Part shown: in pieces, positions 40,721 through 51,950 of the stretch
Numbering within the stretch: the stretch's first letter is position 1
Layout: each line of letters starts with the position of its first letter
NCBI GenBank assembly: GCA_930989535.1
Contig: CAKNLK010000004.1
Location: 62,001 to 126,000, forward strand
Direction: 5' to 3'
DNA: 64,000 nucleotides
Source: an uncultured Clostridia bacterium
Lineage (GTDB): Bacteria > Bacillota > Clostridia > Christensenellales > Borkfalkiaceae
The notes under the pieces: model-generated
What the model was told of the DNA's origin: nothing
The model's database searches: none
What the model saw: the letters and a program-made list of their open reading frames with translations, nothing else
Program-made: the position numbers and the translations under genes

Positions 40721-42790
40721 TTGAAAGAGCAAATTTCCGCCGAAAAGGCGAAAAAGCGCTTTATGCGCGGGATTTACGTCAACCGGGAATATTCGTGGCT
40801 GCTGTTCAACAAGCGGGTACTCGACCAGGCGAACGACCTTTCGAATCCGCTTTTGGAGCGGGGCAAGTTTCTGTCGATTTTCTGTTCGAATCTGGACGAA
40901 TTTTTTATGGTGCGCGTGGGCAGTTTGTATAACGACAGCCTCACCGCCCCGAACGCGGTGGACAACAAGACGCAGCTGACCGCCGCAAAACAGCTTGCGG
41001 GCATTTCGGCCGTGGTGGAAAAGGGATACCGCGACCGCGCTGCAACGTACATAAAACTGAAAAAGGAGCTGGCGAAGGCGGGCGTGCGCATCGTAAAGGC
41101 GGAGGAACTCACGCCCCGCCAGAGCGAGGAATGCAGGGAATATTTTATCTCCCGCGTTCTTCCGCTCACCTCCGTGATGGTGCTGGACGCAAAGCACCCG
41201 ATGGTCTCCTTCGAAAACATGAAAAATTACATGCTCTACGAGCTGGAGCGCAACGGCCGACGCATGATAGGCATCCTGTTTCTGAACTCTTCGGTCGAAC
41301 GCATGTTCCGCATCGGCGGGGGCAAAAAGGCGAAAATTATCCTCGCCGAAGAGCTCGTAAAGGCGTTCGGCAGCCTCGCATTCCCCGGGTACGACGTCAA
41401 AAACCGCATGATGATGCGCGTGACGCGCAACGCCGACCTCGATACGCGGGTGGACGATTCGGACGTCGAACACGATTTCTCCGTGATTATGAAGGAAAAA
41501 ATCGAGATGCGCGCCAAGCTCTCCGCCGTGCGCCTCGAGGTGGACGACGAGCGCTCTCCGCTCAAAGATTTCGTGCTGAAACTGCTGAAGCTCGATTCGG
41601 CGTTCTGCTTCGCGGAAGAGCATTGCTTCGATTACAAATTTCTGTTTTCAATAGGGAAGTACCTGCCGCCCGAAACGGCGAACGCCCTCAAATATCCCCC
41701 TTTCAAGGGCGCAATCGCGCCGGATTTGGAGGAGGCGGATTCGCTCATCGATTATGCGCTTTCGAAGGATATGTTCCTCTCCTATCCGTACGACAGCATG
41801 TCGCCGGTGCTGGAGCTTTTGGACGAATGTGCCAAGGATAAGCGGGTGCAGGCGATTAAAATTACCATCTACCGCCTGGCGAACCATTCGCGCATCGTCG
41901 ACGCGCTGTGCAAGGCGTGCGAGCGGGGCAAGCAGGTCACCGTCGTAATCGAGTTGATGGCGCGCTTCGACGAGGAGAGCAACCTGCATTACGCGAGCAA
42001 ATTGCAGGATGCGGGCTGTACCATCATTTACGGCATGGAAAACTATAAGGTGCACTCCAAAATCGTCTCCGTTGTGCTCAAAGAGGGGGAGGAAATCCGC
42101 TATATCACCCACCTCGGCACGGGCAACTACAACGAGTCGACTTCCAAACAGTACACCGATTTGAATATCGTCACCTCCGATGAGGAAATCGGCGAGGATG
42201 CGGTGGCGTTTTTCCACAACATCGCCATCTGCAACACGGATTTTGCGTATAAAAAGCTGCTCGTTGCGCCCGAAACGCTCAAACCGGGGCTGATGCGCTA
42301 TATGGATTGCGAAATCGAAAAGGCGAAAGCGGGCAAGGAGGGGCGCATTTTCGCCAAAATGAACAGCCTCACCGACAAGGCGATTATCGACAAGCTGGTC
42401 GAGGCGAGCTGTGCCGGCGTAAAAATCGACCTCATCGTGCGAGGCATCTGCTGCCTGCAGCCGGGCGTTCCGGGGCAGACGGAGAATATCCGCGTTATAT
42501 CCATCGTCGGCAGATTTTTGGAGCATTCGCGCGTGTATTGTTTCGGCGGGGAAGAGGATTGCGTGATGTATATTTCCAGCGCCGACCTCATGACGCGCAA
42601 CACCGACAAGCGCGTGGAGATTGCCGCGCCCGTGCTGGACAAGGGCATCAAGCGGAAAATATACGCGATGATGCAGACGATGCTCGCCGACAACGTAAAG
42701 GCGAAGCGGCTGTGCGCGGACGGCAAGTACCGCCGCGTAGAAACGCTGGGGCAGGCGCTGGACGCGCAGGCGAGTTTTATTAAAAACTGA
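40721..42790 (+). CDS. ppk1: Polyphosphate kinase
   Basis: The 689-residue enzyme reversibly transfers the gamma phosphate of ATP to polyphosphate. It shows the PPK1 start REYSWLLFNKRVLDQA, the ARFDEESNLHYASKL segment, the autophosphorylated His in MENYKVHSKI, and the second catalytic region with RIVSI-type FLEHSRVYCFG. Full length for the family. It starts at TTG 40721 six bases after AGAGAGGAT. With ppx upstream it makes a polyphosphate synthesis/degradation pair. Confidence 0.94.
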   Translation: MKEQISAEKAKKRFMRGIYVNREYSWLLFNKRVLDQANDLSNPLLERGKFLSIFCSNLDEFFMVRVGSLYNDSLTAPNAVDNKTQLTAAKQLAGISAVVEKGYRDRAATYIKLKKELAKAGVRIVKAEELTPRQSEECREYFISRVLPLTSVMVLDAKHPMVSFENMKNYMLYELERNGRRMIGILFLNSSVERMFRIGGGKKAKIILAEELVKAFGSLAFPGYDVKNRMMMRVTRNADLDTRVDDSDVEHDFSVIMKEKIEMRAKLSAVRLEVDDERSPLKDFVLKLLKLDSAFCFAEEHCFDYKFLFSIGKYLPPETANALKYPPFKGAIAPDLEEADSLIDYALSKDMFLSYPYDSMSPVLELLDECAKDKRVQAIKITIYRLANHSRIVDALCKACERGKQVTVVIELMARFDEESNLHYASKLQDAGCTIIYGMENYKVHSKIVSVVLKEGEEIRYITHLGTGNYNESTSKQYTDLNIVTSDEEIGEDAVAFFHNIAICNTDFAYKKLLVAPETLKPGLMRYMDCEIEKAKAGKEGRIFAKMNSLTDKAIIDKLVEASCAGVKIDLIVRGICCLQPGVPGQTENIRVISIVGRFLEHSRVYCFGGEEDCVMYISSADLMTRNTDKRVEIAAPVLDKGIKRKIYAMMQTMLADNVKAKRLCADGKYRRVETLGQALDAQASFIKN

Positions 42791-42822
42791 ACGGCCGGCA
42801 TTCCGGCAGGATAAAAATTGTG

Positions 42823-42869
42823 CGCCGAGGGAAAATTCAGCCGCAAGGCGGGTTTTCCCTCGGCGTTTT
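42823..42869 (+). terminator. Terminator of ppk1
   Basis: A 13-bp perfect stem (42823-42835 with 42853-42865) with a small inner hairpin is followed by TTTT. Confidence 0.85.
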
Positions 42870-42876
42870 CATAGGG

Positions 42877-42902
42877 ACACGGGCAAATTTCCCGTGTTTT
42901 TT
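42877..42902 (+). terminator. Second, tandem terminator
   Basis: A 7-bp stem (42877-42883 with 42891-42897) followed by six T, eight bases after the first terminator. Confidence 0.75.
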
Positions 42903-42986
42903 GCTTTTTCGCGCCCGAAGGGCGGGAATAGGGAACATTTTCCTCAAAACAACGGGGTAAAAATGTGGTGTTTCTCCGTAATTCAT

Positions 42987-42994
42987 GGTATAAT
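42987..42994 (+). promoter_or_regulatory. Extended -10 promoter of the LTA synthase-like gene
   Basis: TGGTATAAT-like sequence with TATAAT at 42989-42994; the -35 region is poor. Transcription would begin near 43001, downstream of the in-frame ATG at 42996. Confidence 0.6.
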
Positions 42995-43049
42995 GAAGGC
43001 AGTCAAATTCAGGCGCGCAGTTGATATCGGTCGCGCGGGAGATTATTCG

Positions 43050-45293
43050 TTGAAAAGGTTGCTTCTCAAAAAAACAGTATTTGCGGTCAGTTTTATAATC
43101 CTTGCCATATTGATGGAAGTAATAACCTTTCTGTCTATGGGGCTTGGCGTCCTGCCGCAGTATTTCGGATTGGATATGGCGGTAATCCTGATAATCGCCT
43201 TCATTATATTCGTGCTGCCCCATTCCGCGGCACAGATAGCCGTGCTGTCGCTGGTCGTCGTTTTTCAGATTTTGCTTTCCATAGCCAATGAAGCGCTGTA
43301 TTCGATGAGCGGCATGGTATTCAGTTTCAGCATGCTCAATCTCATCAACGAAGTGACGGGCGTAGCCGACGCAAGTTTTCTCAATTGGTGGCTTATTGCC
43401 GGTTGCGCGGCGCTGTTCGGTGCTTCGCTCGCGGGGCTGATTGTATTTTCCCGCAGGTATACCGTTCCCAAGGGGCTGTATACGCGCAATTCCGTGATAA
43501 TTCTGCTCGTCGCGTTTATCGTCGCCGAATGTTGCGCCGGGGTGCTCTATGCCTGTACGGTAAACAGCTTTTCTGCCGCCGCGGACTTGCAGGAGGAAGA
43601 CAGGCTCAGTATTTTCTATGACGAATCGGAGCTGTATAACGAGCAGAAGTTTACGGCAAAATCGTTCAGCGAGTTCGGCACTTTCGGTTATATCGTGGTG
43701 AATGTCGGCAATACTTTCTCCAGCGAAACTTACGTTGACGAAATTACCGAAGAGGATATAGACGGCTACTTCTCTGAGGGGAGAATGAGCCAAAGCGTCT
43801 ACGGAGACAATATTTATACCGGCGCAATCGACGGCAAGAATATAGTGCTTATCGTCATCGAGTCGGGAGAGTGGTACGTCGTCAACGAGGAATATACGCC
43901 CACGCTCTACGCAATGGCAGAGGGAGGCATAGCCATGACCGATTTCCATGCGCGGGACAAGACCAACTGTTCCGAGGCGCTCTCCGTCATGGGCAGCTAT
44001 CCGTCGCTCACCTCGCTCGAACCTTCCAACGTCATCGGCAACACGATGCCTTACACATTGCCCAACATTCTCAGCCACGACGGCTACACCGCCAACTATT
44101 TCCATATCAACACCGGCGATTACTACAAGCGCAATGAAACGTTCGGCGGTATGTACGGGTTTGATCATACATATTTCCTCGAAGACCTCGATAAGCTGCC
44201 CGGGTACGACGACAAGGAAGGATTTTACGACTTCGACAAGGATTCCGACGTGTTCCGATACTATATGGACGAATTTACCGGCGACGGCCCCTTCTTTACG
44301 CAGATGATGACGCTCATTTCGCACGGCACGTACGACGACTTGCTTGACTACGGCAATTATCCCTACAAGGATACGCCGCAGGGTACCGGCGATGTATCTT
44401 CCGAATACATGACGGAGGAGGAGAAGGAGGAGTTCAGCGAAAAGTGTCAGGTGCAGGGGCTGGAGGAGTACTACGAACTCATCGACAGCTTCCCGCAGAC
44501 CTTCGTGAGCGGCACGCCGGGCATAGACGAGGAGTACCTCGAAGAGGAGGGAGTATACTCCGAAATGTTCCTCCGTTATAAGCGCTACCAGGCGGGAATA
44601 ATGGATCTCGACCTCGGCGTCAACCTGCTCGTACAGGAGCTGGAGAGCACCGGCGAGCTGGACGATACGGTGTTTGTGTTCTACGCCGACCACTCGGCAT
44701 ACTACGACCAGATGAACTTCGCGATGAAGGGAATCGACGCTTCGGAATTTTACAATACGAATGTATATGCCGTGCCCTGTTTCCTGTGGTACGGCGGCAG
44801 CATGGATCTCAAAGCGGAGTCTAACGGGATTGCAGGATATTCGTCGCTGAATTTTACTGCCGTCAAGGATACGGGCAGCCCTCTGAAAGGAGGTACAAAG
44901 TTCACAAAATTTTGCAATACGTACGATATTTTGCCGACGATACTGCATCTGTGCGGCTACAGCTTCAACACGAACCTCTATCAGGGCGTCAGCATGTTCA
45001 GCAAACTGGAGAGTATATTCATCAGTCACGAATCGGGCATTTTTCAGGACGATATATACTTTTCCACAATCGATGTATATGTAGAGAGCGGCGGCGCGTG
45101 GGAGTGCTATCCCTTTGACGAAACGTACAGCAGCGGCAGGTTCGGCGATTATGTGCTCGATTTCCTGTATCGTGCGGTGGACTATTACGACAGGCAGGCA
45201 TATCTCGATGCCGTCATAAAAACCGATTATTTTGCTTCGCGGGATTTTTACGGCGGGCACGGGGCGGGCAAATACCTCGAAAAAACAGCATGA
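43050..45293 (+). CDS. LTA synthase-like membrane sulfatase-fold enzyme
   Basis: The 747-residue protein has four to five N-terminal membrane helices and an extracellular sulfatase-fold domain like LtaS. Predicted catalytic residues are in place: Glu271 (VIESGEW), nucleophile Thr305 in [10 protein letters not shown], and Asp547-His548 in YADHS, matching S. aureus LtaS Glu255, Thr300 and Asp475-His476. It likely transfers glycerol-phosphate from phosphatidylglycerol to a glycan or lipid acceptor. TTG 43050 follows GGGAG and puts the first helix at the N-terminus; the longer upstream frame would precede the transcript start. The domain is more acidic than in LtaS. Confidence 0.85.
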   Translation: MKRLLLKKTVFAVSFIILAILMEVITFLSMGLGVLPQYFGLDMAVILIIAFIIFVLPHSAAQIAVLSLVVVFQILLSIANEALYSMSGMVFSFSMLNLINEVTGVADASFLNWWLIAGCAALFGASLAGLIVFSRRYTVPKGLYTRNSVIILLVAFIVAECCAGVLYACTVNSFSAAADLQEEDRLSIFYDESELYNEQKFTAKSFSEFGTFGYIVVNVGNTFSSETYVDEITEEDIDGYFSEGRMSQSVYGDNIYTGAIDGKNIVLIVIESGEWYVVNEEYTPTLYAMAEGGIAMTDFHARDKTNCSEALSVMGSYPSLTSLEPSNVIGNTMPYTLPNILSHDGYTANYFHINTGDYYKRNETFGGMYGFDHTYFLEDLDKLPGYDDKEGFYDFDKDSDVFRYYMDEFTGDGPFFTQMMTLISHGTYDDLLDYGNYPYKDTPQGTGDVSSEYMTEEEKEEFSEKCQVQGLEEYYELIDSFPQTFVSGTPGIDEEYLEEEGVYSEMFLRYKRYQAGIMDLDLGVNLLVQELESTGELDDTVFVFYADHSAYYDQMNFAMKGIDASEFYNTNVYAVPCFLWYGGSMDLKAESNGIAGYSSLNFTAVKDTGSPLKGGTKFTKFCNTYDILPTILHLCGYSFNTNLYQGVSMFSKLESIFISHESGIFQDDIYFSTIDVYVESGGAWECYPFDETYSSGRFGDYVLDFLYRAVDYYDRQAYLDAVIKTDYFASRDFYGGHGAGKYLEKTA

Positions 45294-45301
45294 AGCAGGT
45301 C

Positions 45302-45333
45302 ACTGCCGCACAATCAGTTGTGCGGCAGTTTTG
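45302..45333 (+). terminator. Terminator of the LTA synthase-like gene
   Basis: A 12-bp perfect stem (45302-45313 with 45318-45329) followed by TTTTG. Confidence 0.85.
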
Positions 45334-45416
45334 CCGTTTATGCGCGGAGTTGGCATTGCCGGCTGTAAGAGGGCAAGGGGCGCCGAATAAAAAAATCAGC
45401 CGTTTCCGCGAGATGA

Positions 45417-45445
45417 TTGACAAAAATGCAGTAAAAGTATATAAT
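45417..45445 (+). promoter_or_regulatory. Near-consensus promoter of the small membrane protein gene
   Basis: TTGACA (45417-45422) and TATAAT (45440-45445) with 17-base spacing. Confidence 0.9.
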
Positions 45446-45488
45446 GAAAGTGTCAATAGAAACGGCATTAGCCGGATAGGAGGGGATT

Positions 45489-45716
45489 ATGGCAAAACAC
45501 GGCAAGGGTTACCTCAATATGGGTTTGCCCTGGATTTTGAATCTGATTTTGGCGATCATTCCCGTTACCAGCTGGATTTTGGGCGGCATCACGCGCATAA
45601 CCCGCGGGCATTGGATTATGGGATTGCTGCAGCTGTTACTCATCGGCGAAATCGTCTTTTGGATTGTCGATATCGTCACTGTCGCATTGTCGGGCGATTT
45701 GCGCATATTCGCGTAA
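45489..45716 (+). CDS. Small two-helix membrane protein
   Basis: The 75-residue product has two membrane helices joined by a short loop with ITRITRGHW; the pattern resembles small TM2/YqaE-like or DUF-type proteins of Firmicutes but I cannot name the family. A strong promoter and the AGGAGGGG ribosome site suggest high expression. It is monocistronic, closed by the hairpin at 45754-45800. Location: cytoplasmic membrane; role unknown. Confidence 0.75.
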   Translation: MAKHGKGYLNMGLPWILNLILAIIPVTSWILGGITRITRGHWIMGLLQLLLIGEIVFWIVDIVTVALSGDLRIFA

Positions 45717-45753
45717 GCCGTTGCCCTGCAAGGCGGGTTGCTTTTCAAGACGG

Positions 45754-45800
45754 AAAAACGCCGCAGCGGAGAATTGCCTTTCTTTGCACGCGGCGTTTTT
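45754..45800 (+). terminator. Terminator of the small membrane protein gene
   Basis: Arms AAAAACGCCGC and GCGGCGTTTTT (45754-45764 and 45790-45800) with a 25-base loop. Confidence 0.75.
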
Positions 45801-45841
45801 TATATATTTACCCTTTGAACAACAGAAGGAGAGAGCACTGT

Positions 45842-47926
<2,085 letters not shown>

Positions 47927-47945
47927 AAAAGTTTTATACTGTTGC

Positions 47946-47984
47946 AAAAGAGGGCGCGTTTCCATCGAAACGCGCCCTCTTTTT
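47946..47984 (+). terminator. Terminator of glnN
   Basis: A 17-bp perfect stem (47946-47962 with 47967-47983) with a 4-base loop and T run. Confidence 0.92.
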
Positions 47985-48029
47985 CCTGTGCGAAAATTTT
48001 GTGAAAAGCAAAAAACAGCTGTACTTTGT

Positions 48030-48086
48030 TTGACAGGGAAATGTTATATAGTTATAATTAAAACAGTTTTAAATAAAACTATATAA
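48030..48086 (+). promoter_or_regulatory. Promoter and nested operators of the second marR module
   Basis: TTGACA (48030-48035) and TATAAT (48053-48058) are 17 bases apart. A perfect 10-base inverted repeat (48044-48053 with 48077-48086) encloses a second perfect 7-base one (48058-48064 with 48066-48072), covering the -10 and the transcription start. Confidence 0.8.
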
Positions 48087-48098
48087 GAGGAAAATAAA

Positions 48099-48548
48099 GT
48101 GCATGCCATCGATATTATAACGTGCATACGGTGCATATCGAAATCGTACGACGGGATTCTGAAAAAGATATGTGCGGAGTACGGATTGACGCTTTTGGAG
48201 GTAAAAGTCGTCAGTTTTCTGCACAATAATCCGGAGATGAATACGGCGGGGGATATTGCGGAATTACGCATGCTGCCCAAAGGAAACGTGTCGCAGGCGG
48301 TGGAGAGTTTGATTCGGCGCGGTTTTTTGGAGCGCAAACCCGATACGGCAGACCGCCGCAAAGTGCATCTGTATCTGTTGCCGGCGTCCAAGTCCGTAAC
48401 GGAGCGGATTGACGGCGAGTGGAAAAAATTTGACGAAGGACTGTTCTGCAATTTTGAACAAAAAGAAATTGCAATGTTCGAAAAGTTTAAAGGCATGCTG
48501 ATGCAGAACGCCAAAACGATCATGAAAGACGTCGAGGAGGGGAAATGA
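48099..48548 (+). CDS. MarR-family regulator of the second efflux module
   Basis: The 149-residue protein has the MarR winged-helix pattern: GLTLLEVKVVSFLHNNP, recognition region LRMLPKGNVSQAVESLIRRGF and wing TADRRKVHLYLL. It probably represses its own promoter through the palindromes at 48044-48086. GTG 48099 follows AGAGGA by about nine bases; no ATG is in frame nearby. The stop overlaps the start of the MATE gene (ATGA), so regulator and transporter were made as one unit. Distinct from the MarR at 24.1 kb. Confidence 0.85.
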   Translation: MHAIDIITCIRCISKSYDGILKKICAEYGLTLLEVKVVSFLHNNPEMNTAGDIAELRMLPKGNVSQAVESLIRRGFLERKPDTADRRKVHLYLLPASKSVTERIDGEWKKFDEGLFCNFEQKEIAMFEKFKGMLMQNAKTIMKDVEEGK

Positions 48549-50000
48549 GCGGGGCAGACGCGGAGCCGCAGAATGCGGCGGGAAAAAAGCGCGGCGAAAA
48601 GGACTCTTTGGGCAGGGCGCCGATCGGCAGACTGCTGTTAAGGCTGGCGATTCCGACGGTCGTGGCGCAGCTCATCAACATGCTGTACAACATCGTCGAC
48701 CGCATCTACATCGGGCATATGCCCGAAGAAGGGCAGGCCGCGCTCACAGGCCTCGGCGTGTGCATGCCGCTCATTCTGCTCGTATCGGCATTCGCGGCGC
48801 TCATTGCCAACGGAGGCGCGCCCCGCGCCTCCATCTATATGGGCAGGGGAGACAGGGAATCGGCGGAGCGCACGCTCGGCAACTGCTTTGTGACGCAGAT
48901 AATCATTTCCGTCGTATTGACGGCGATTTTGCTCCTGTTCAACGAGCAATTCCTGTGGTGGTTCGGTGCGAGCGAGAATACCATCGGATATGCGGCCGAT
49001 TATATGAACATATACGCCGTCGGCACGATTTTTGTACAGCTGACTTTGGGTATGAACGCCTTTATCACGGCGCAGGGGTTTGCCACGACGGGCATGCTCT
49101 CCGTGCTCATCGGCGCAGTCGCGAACATCGCGCTCGATCCGCTGTTCATCTATGCCTTCGGCATGGGGGTGCAGGGCGCGGCGCTCGCCACCATAATTTC
49201 ACAGGCGGCCTCCTGTACGTGGGTGCTCCTCTTTCTGTTCGGGAAAAGGACTTCGCTCAAAATCCGCCCCAAGTATTTCAAGTTGCAGGCGGGCATCATT
49301 TTCCCCAGCCCGGCGCTCGGCTTTTCCACCTTTGTCATGCAGGCGAGCGAGAGCATCATCCTCATCTGCTTCAATTCCTCGCTGTACAAATACGTCGGCG
49401 CCATGACGGCATTATCCAGAGTGATGCAGTTCTCCATGTTGCCGCTCCAGGGTTTGGGGCAGGGCGCGCAGCCCATCATCAGCTACAACTAAGGCGCGAA
49501 GAATTCGGCGCGCATGAAAAAGGCATTCAAACCGCTCCTGATTTCCTGTGCTATTCGGTGACGCTGTGGGCGCTTGTGATGGCAATTCCGCAGGCATTCG
49601 TCAAGATGTTCAACACCAACGAGGGGCTCGTCAGCTACGCGATGCCCGCGCTGCGCATCTATCAGGACGCGCTGATGCTGTTCGGCATCCAAATCGCCTG
49701 CCAGATGACCTTTACTTCGATGGGCAACGCGGCGGCGTCCGTCATCGTCCGGTGGTGCGCAAGTTTGTGCTGCTTCTGCCCCTCATCTATATCATGCCGC
49801 TCGTCTATACGGCGGATAAGGCGACCGTCGTCTTTATGGCGGATCCGATTGCGGATACAATTGCGGTGCTGTTTACGGCGATTCTGTTCTTTTTCCGATT
49901 CCGCAGGTTCCTGCGCAAGATGGGCGCACCTTCCATGGAAGGCGCGCAGAACGGCGGAGATGCGTGCGAAGAGGAACGGAAAAGATATGCCGGAAAATAG
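48545..50000 (+). pseudogene. MATE-family multidrug efflux transporter, disrupted
   Basis: The intact part, 315 residues, is a MATE transporter of the MepA/NorM type (PIGRLLLRLAIPTVVAQLIN, RIYIGHMPEEGQAALTGLGV). At 49490-49492 a TAA replaces the Tyr expected in the conserved ISYNYGAKN segment. Homologous sequence continues past it, but then needs two frame changes: near 49549 (before YSVTLWALVMA) and near 49752 (before RKFVLLLPLIYIMP), each consistent with one lost base. One stop and two shifts in sequence are the mark of gene decay. The regulator upstream and the ABC pair downstream remain intact. Confidence 0.85.
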
Positions 50001-50077
50001 GGAGGAACGGCGCCGCCGATCGGGAGTTGCTTTCTTAGCCGGGAATGCTGAACGGTATAAAACAATGCGAGCGGGAT

Positions 50078-50105
50078 AAAACGGGGGCGGAACGGCCTCC
50101 GTTTT
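50078..50105 (+). terminator. Terminator after the MATE pseudogene
   Basis: An 11-bp stem with one G-U pair (50078-50088 with 50095-50105) ends in a T run. Confidence 0.75.
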
Positions 50106-50169
50106 TCCATAGGATGTTGCCGATTTTTTGAGCGTACAGAAAAAAGACGGCCGGTTTTGCCCTTTTCGC

Positions 50170-50198
50170 TTGCATAAATCGCTCTTTCAATTTATAAT
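50170..50198 (+). promoter_or_regulatory. Promoter of the second ABC exporter
   Basis: TTGCAT (50170-50175) and TATAAT (50193-50198) with 17-base spacing, so the exporter does not depend on the marR-MATE transcript. Confidence 0.8.
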
Positions 50199-50234
50199 AA
50201 AATAGAGTAAATTTTTTGAAAGTTGAGAGAAACG

Positions 50235-51950
50235 GTGAAACGGTATTTTCAGTATTTAAGGGAATACAAATGGCGGTGCATCCTCGGCACGGTCTCCAAG
50301 TGGATTGAGGCTGTGCTCGAACTGCTCGTTCCGCTCGTAATGAAAAACGTAATCGATATCGGCGTGGGCGGTGGCGGCGGCATCTCGTACGTGCTGTGGG
50401 GCGGCGCGCTCATGCTCGCCATGGGCGCGGTCGGCTTTGCGTGCGCGCTGTACTGCCAAAGGAGCGCCTCCATCGCCTCGCAGGGCTTCGGCACGAACGT
50501 GCGCAACGCGCTGTTTGCGCACATCAACACGCTGTCTTACCGCGAGCTGGATAAACTCGGCTCGGCTTCCCTCGTCACCCGCACCGTCAACGACGTCAAC
50601 CAGATGCAGAGCGCGGTGGCGATGATCATCCGCCTCGTCGTGCGCGCGCCGTTCATCGCTCTCGGATCGGTCGTTCTGTGCCTCATTCTGGATTGGCAAA
50701 TCGGGCTCATCGTCACGGCGGCGGCTATACTCGTCGGCGCCGTTTTGTGGATTATCATGAAAAAGAGCGTGCCGTACTATTCGCGCAACCAGAAAAAGCT
50801 CGACCGCCTCGCACAGATTACCAACGAAAATCTGGAGGGCGCGCGGGTGGTGCGCGCCTTTCAGAGCCGCGACAAGGAGCGCGCCCGCTTCGACGAAGCC
50901 GCGCAGGATATGCTGGATAACTCCCTCGTCATCGGCAAAATTTCCGCGTGGCTCAACCCGCTCACCTACGCCATCGTCAACTTCGGCATTGCAATCATTC
51001 TGCTCGTGAGCGGCTTCAAGGTGGATGCCGGCAGGCTTACCGACGGCGACATCATCGCCATCATCAACTACATGGCGCAGATTCTCAACGCCATGATTGT
51101 CATCTCCAACCTCGTTTCGCTGTTCACCAAGGCGCACGCTTCTATGCTGCGCGTGAGCGAGGTGTTCGACGCAAAGCCCTCCGTAACGGACGGAACGAGC
51201 ACCGCGTTCGACGAATCCGCGCCCGCCGTCGAGCTGGAAAACGTCGATTTTTCCTACGCGGGTACGGATAAATATTCCCTGCGCGGAGTAAGCTTGACCA
51301 TTCCGCGCGGCGCTACCGTCGGCGTCATCGGCGGCACGGGCAGCGGAAAGACGACGCTCGTCAACCTCTTTCCGCGGCTGTACGACGCGACGCGCGGCAC
51401 CGTAAAGGTATTCGGCAGGGACGTGCGCGAATATTCCCTCGCCGCCCTGCGCGGCGAATTCGGCGTGGTGCCGCAAAACGCGGGGCTGTTTTCGGGCACG
51501 GTGCGCTCCAACCTCGAGTGGGGCAAGGAAAACGCGACCGACGAGGAGTGCAACGCCGCGCTGAAAATCGCCTGCGCGTACGACTTTGTTTCGGAAAAGG
51601 GCGGGCTGGAAGAGCCGGTCACCGAGGGCGGCAAAAACTTTTCGGGCGGGCAGAAACAGCGGCTCACCATCGCGCGCGCCGTCGTCGGAAGGCCGAAAAT
51701 TTTGATTCTGGACGACAGCTGTTCCGCACTCGACTTCGCGACGGACGCAAAGCTGCGCGCGAACATCGCGGCGCTCGAAGATACGACGACCATCCTCATC
51801 TCCCAGCGCGCCTCGTCCATTAAAAATGCGGACGTGATTTACGTGATGGAGGACGGCAAGATTGCGGGCAGGGGAAAGCACGAGGAATTGTACGAAAACT
51901 GCCCGCTGTACAGAGAGATATGCGATTCGCAGGCGAGGGCGGCGGAATGA
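50235..51950 (+). CDS. Heterodimeric ABC exporter 2, subunit with degenerate ATPase site
   Basis: The 571-residue half-transporter has a six-helix membrane domain and an ABC domain with canonical Walker A (GGTGSGKTT) and signature FSGGQKQR, but Asp494 replaces the catalytic Glu (LILDDSCSALD), as in the non-catalytic partner of asymmetric exporters. GTG 50235 after GAGAG fits the family N-terminus (MKRYFQYLREYKW); TTG 50223 would add four residues. It overlaps its partner by four bases. Probable drug or lipid exporter. Confidence 0.9.
   Translation: MKRYFQYLREYKWRCILGTVSKWIEAVLELLVPLVMKNVIDIGVGGGGGISYVLWGGALMLAMGAVGFACALYCQRSASIASQGFGTNVRNALFAHINTLSYRELDKLGSASLVTRTVNDVNQMQSAVAMIIRLVVRAPFIALGSVVLCLILDWQIGLIVTAAAILVGAVLWIIMKKSVPYYSRNQKKLDRLAQITNENLEGARVVRAFQSRDKERARFDEAAQDMLDNSLVIGKISAWLNPLTYAIVNFGIAIILLVSGFKVDAGRLTDGDIIAIINYMAQILNAMIVISNLVSLFTKAHASMLRVSEVFDAKPSVTDGTSTAFDESAPAVELENVDFSYAGTDKYSLRGVSLTIPRGATVGVIGGTGSGKTTLVNLFPRLYDATRGTVKVFGRDVREYSLAALRGEFGVVPQNAGLFSGTVRSNLEWGKENATDEECNAALKIACAYDFVSEKGGLEEPVTEGGKNFSGGQKQRLTIARAVVGRPKILILDDSCSALDFATDAKLRANIAALEDTTTILISQRASSIKNADVIYVMEDGKIAGRGKHEELYENCPLYREICDSQARAAE

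Noticed and set aside
42894-43049. Longer N-terminus for the LTA synthase-like protein, including ATG 42996
   Set aside because: The -10 box at 42989-42994 places the transcript start after ATG 42996, and TTG 43050 has a ribosome site and a proper membrane helix start.
45290-45841. In-frame N-terminal extension of glutamine synthetase
   Set aside because: It runs through a terminator, a promoter and a separate small gene; ATG 45842 has a strong ribosome site and gives the normal GSIII length.
49488-49760. Programmed readthrough or frameshifting in the MATE gene
   Set aside because: Three separate lesions would need suppression and no slippery site or stimulating structure is apparent; decay is simpler.
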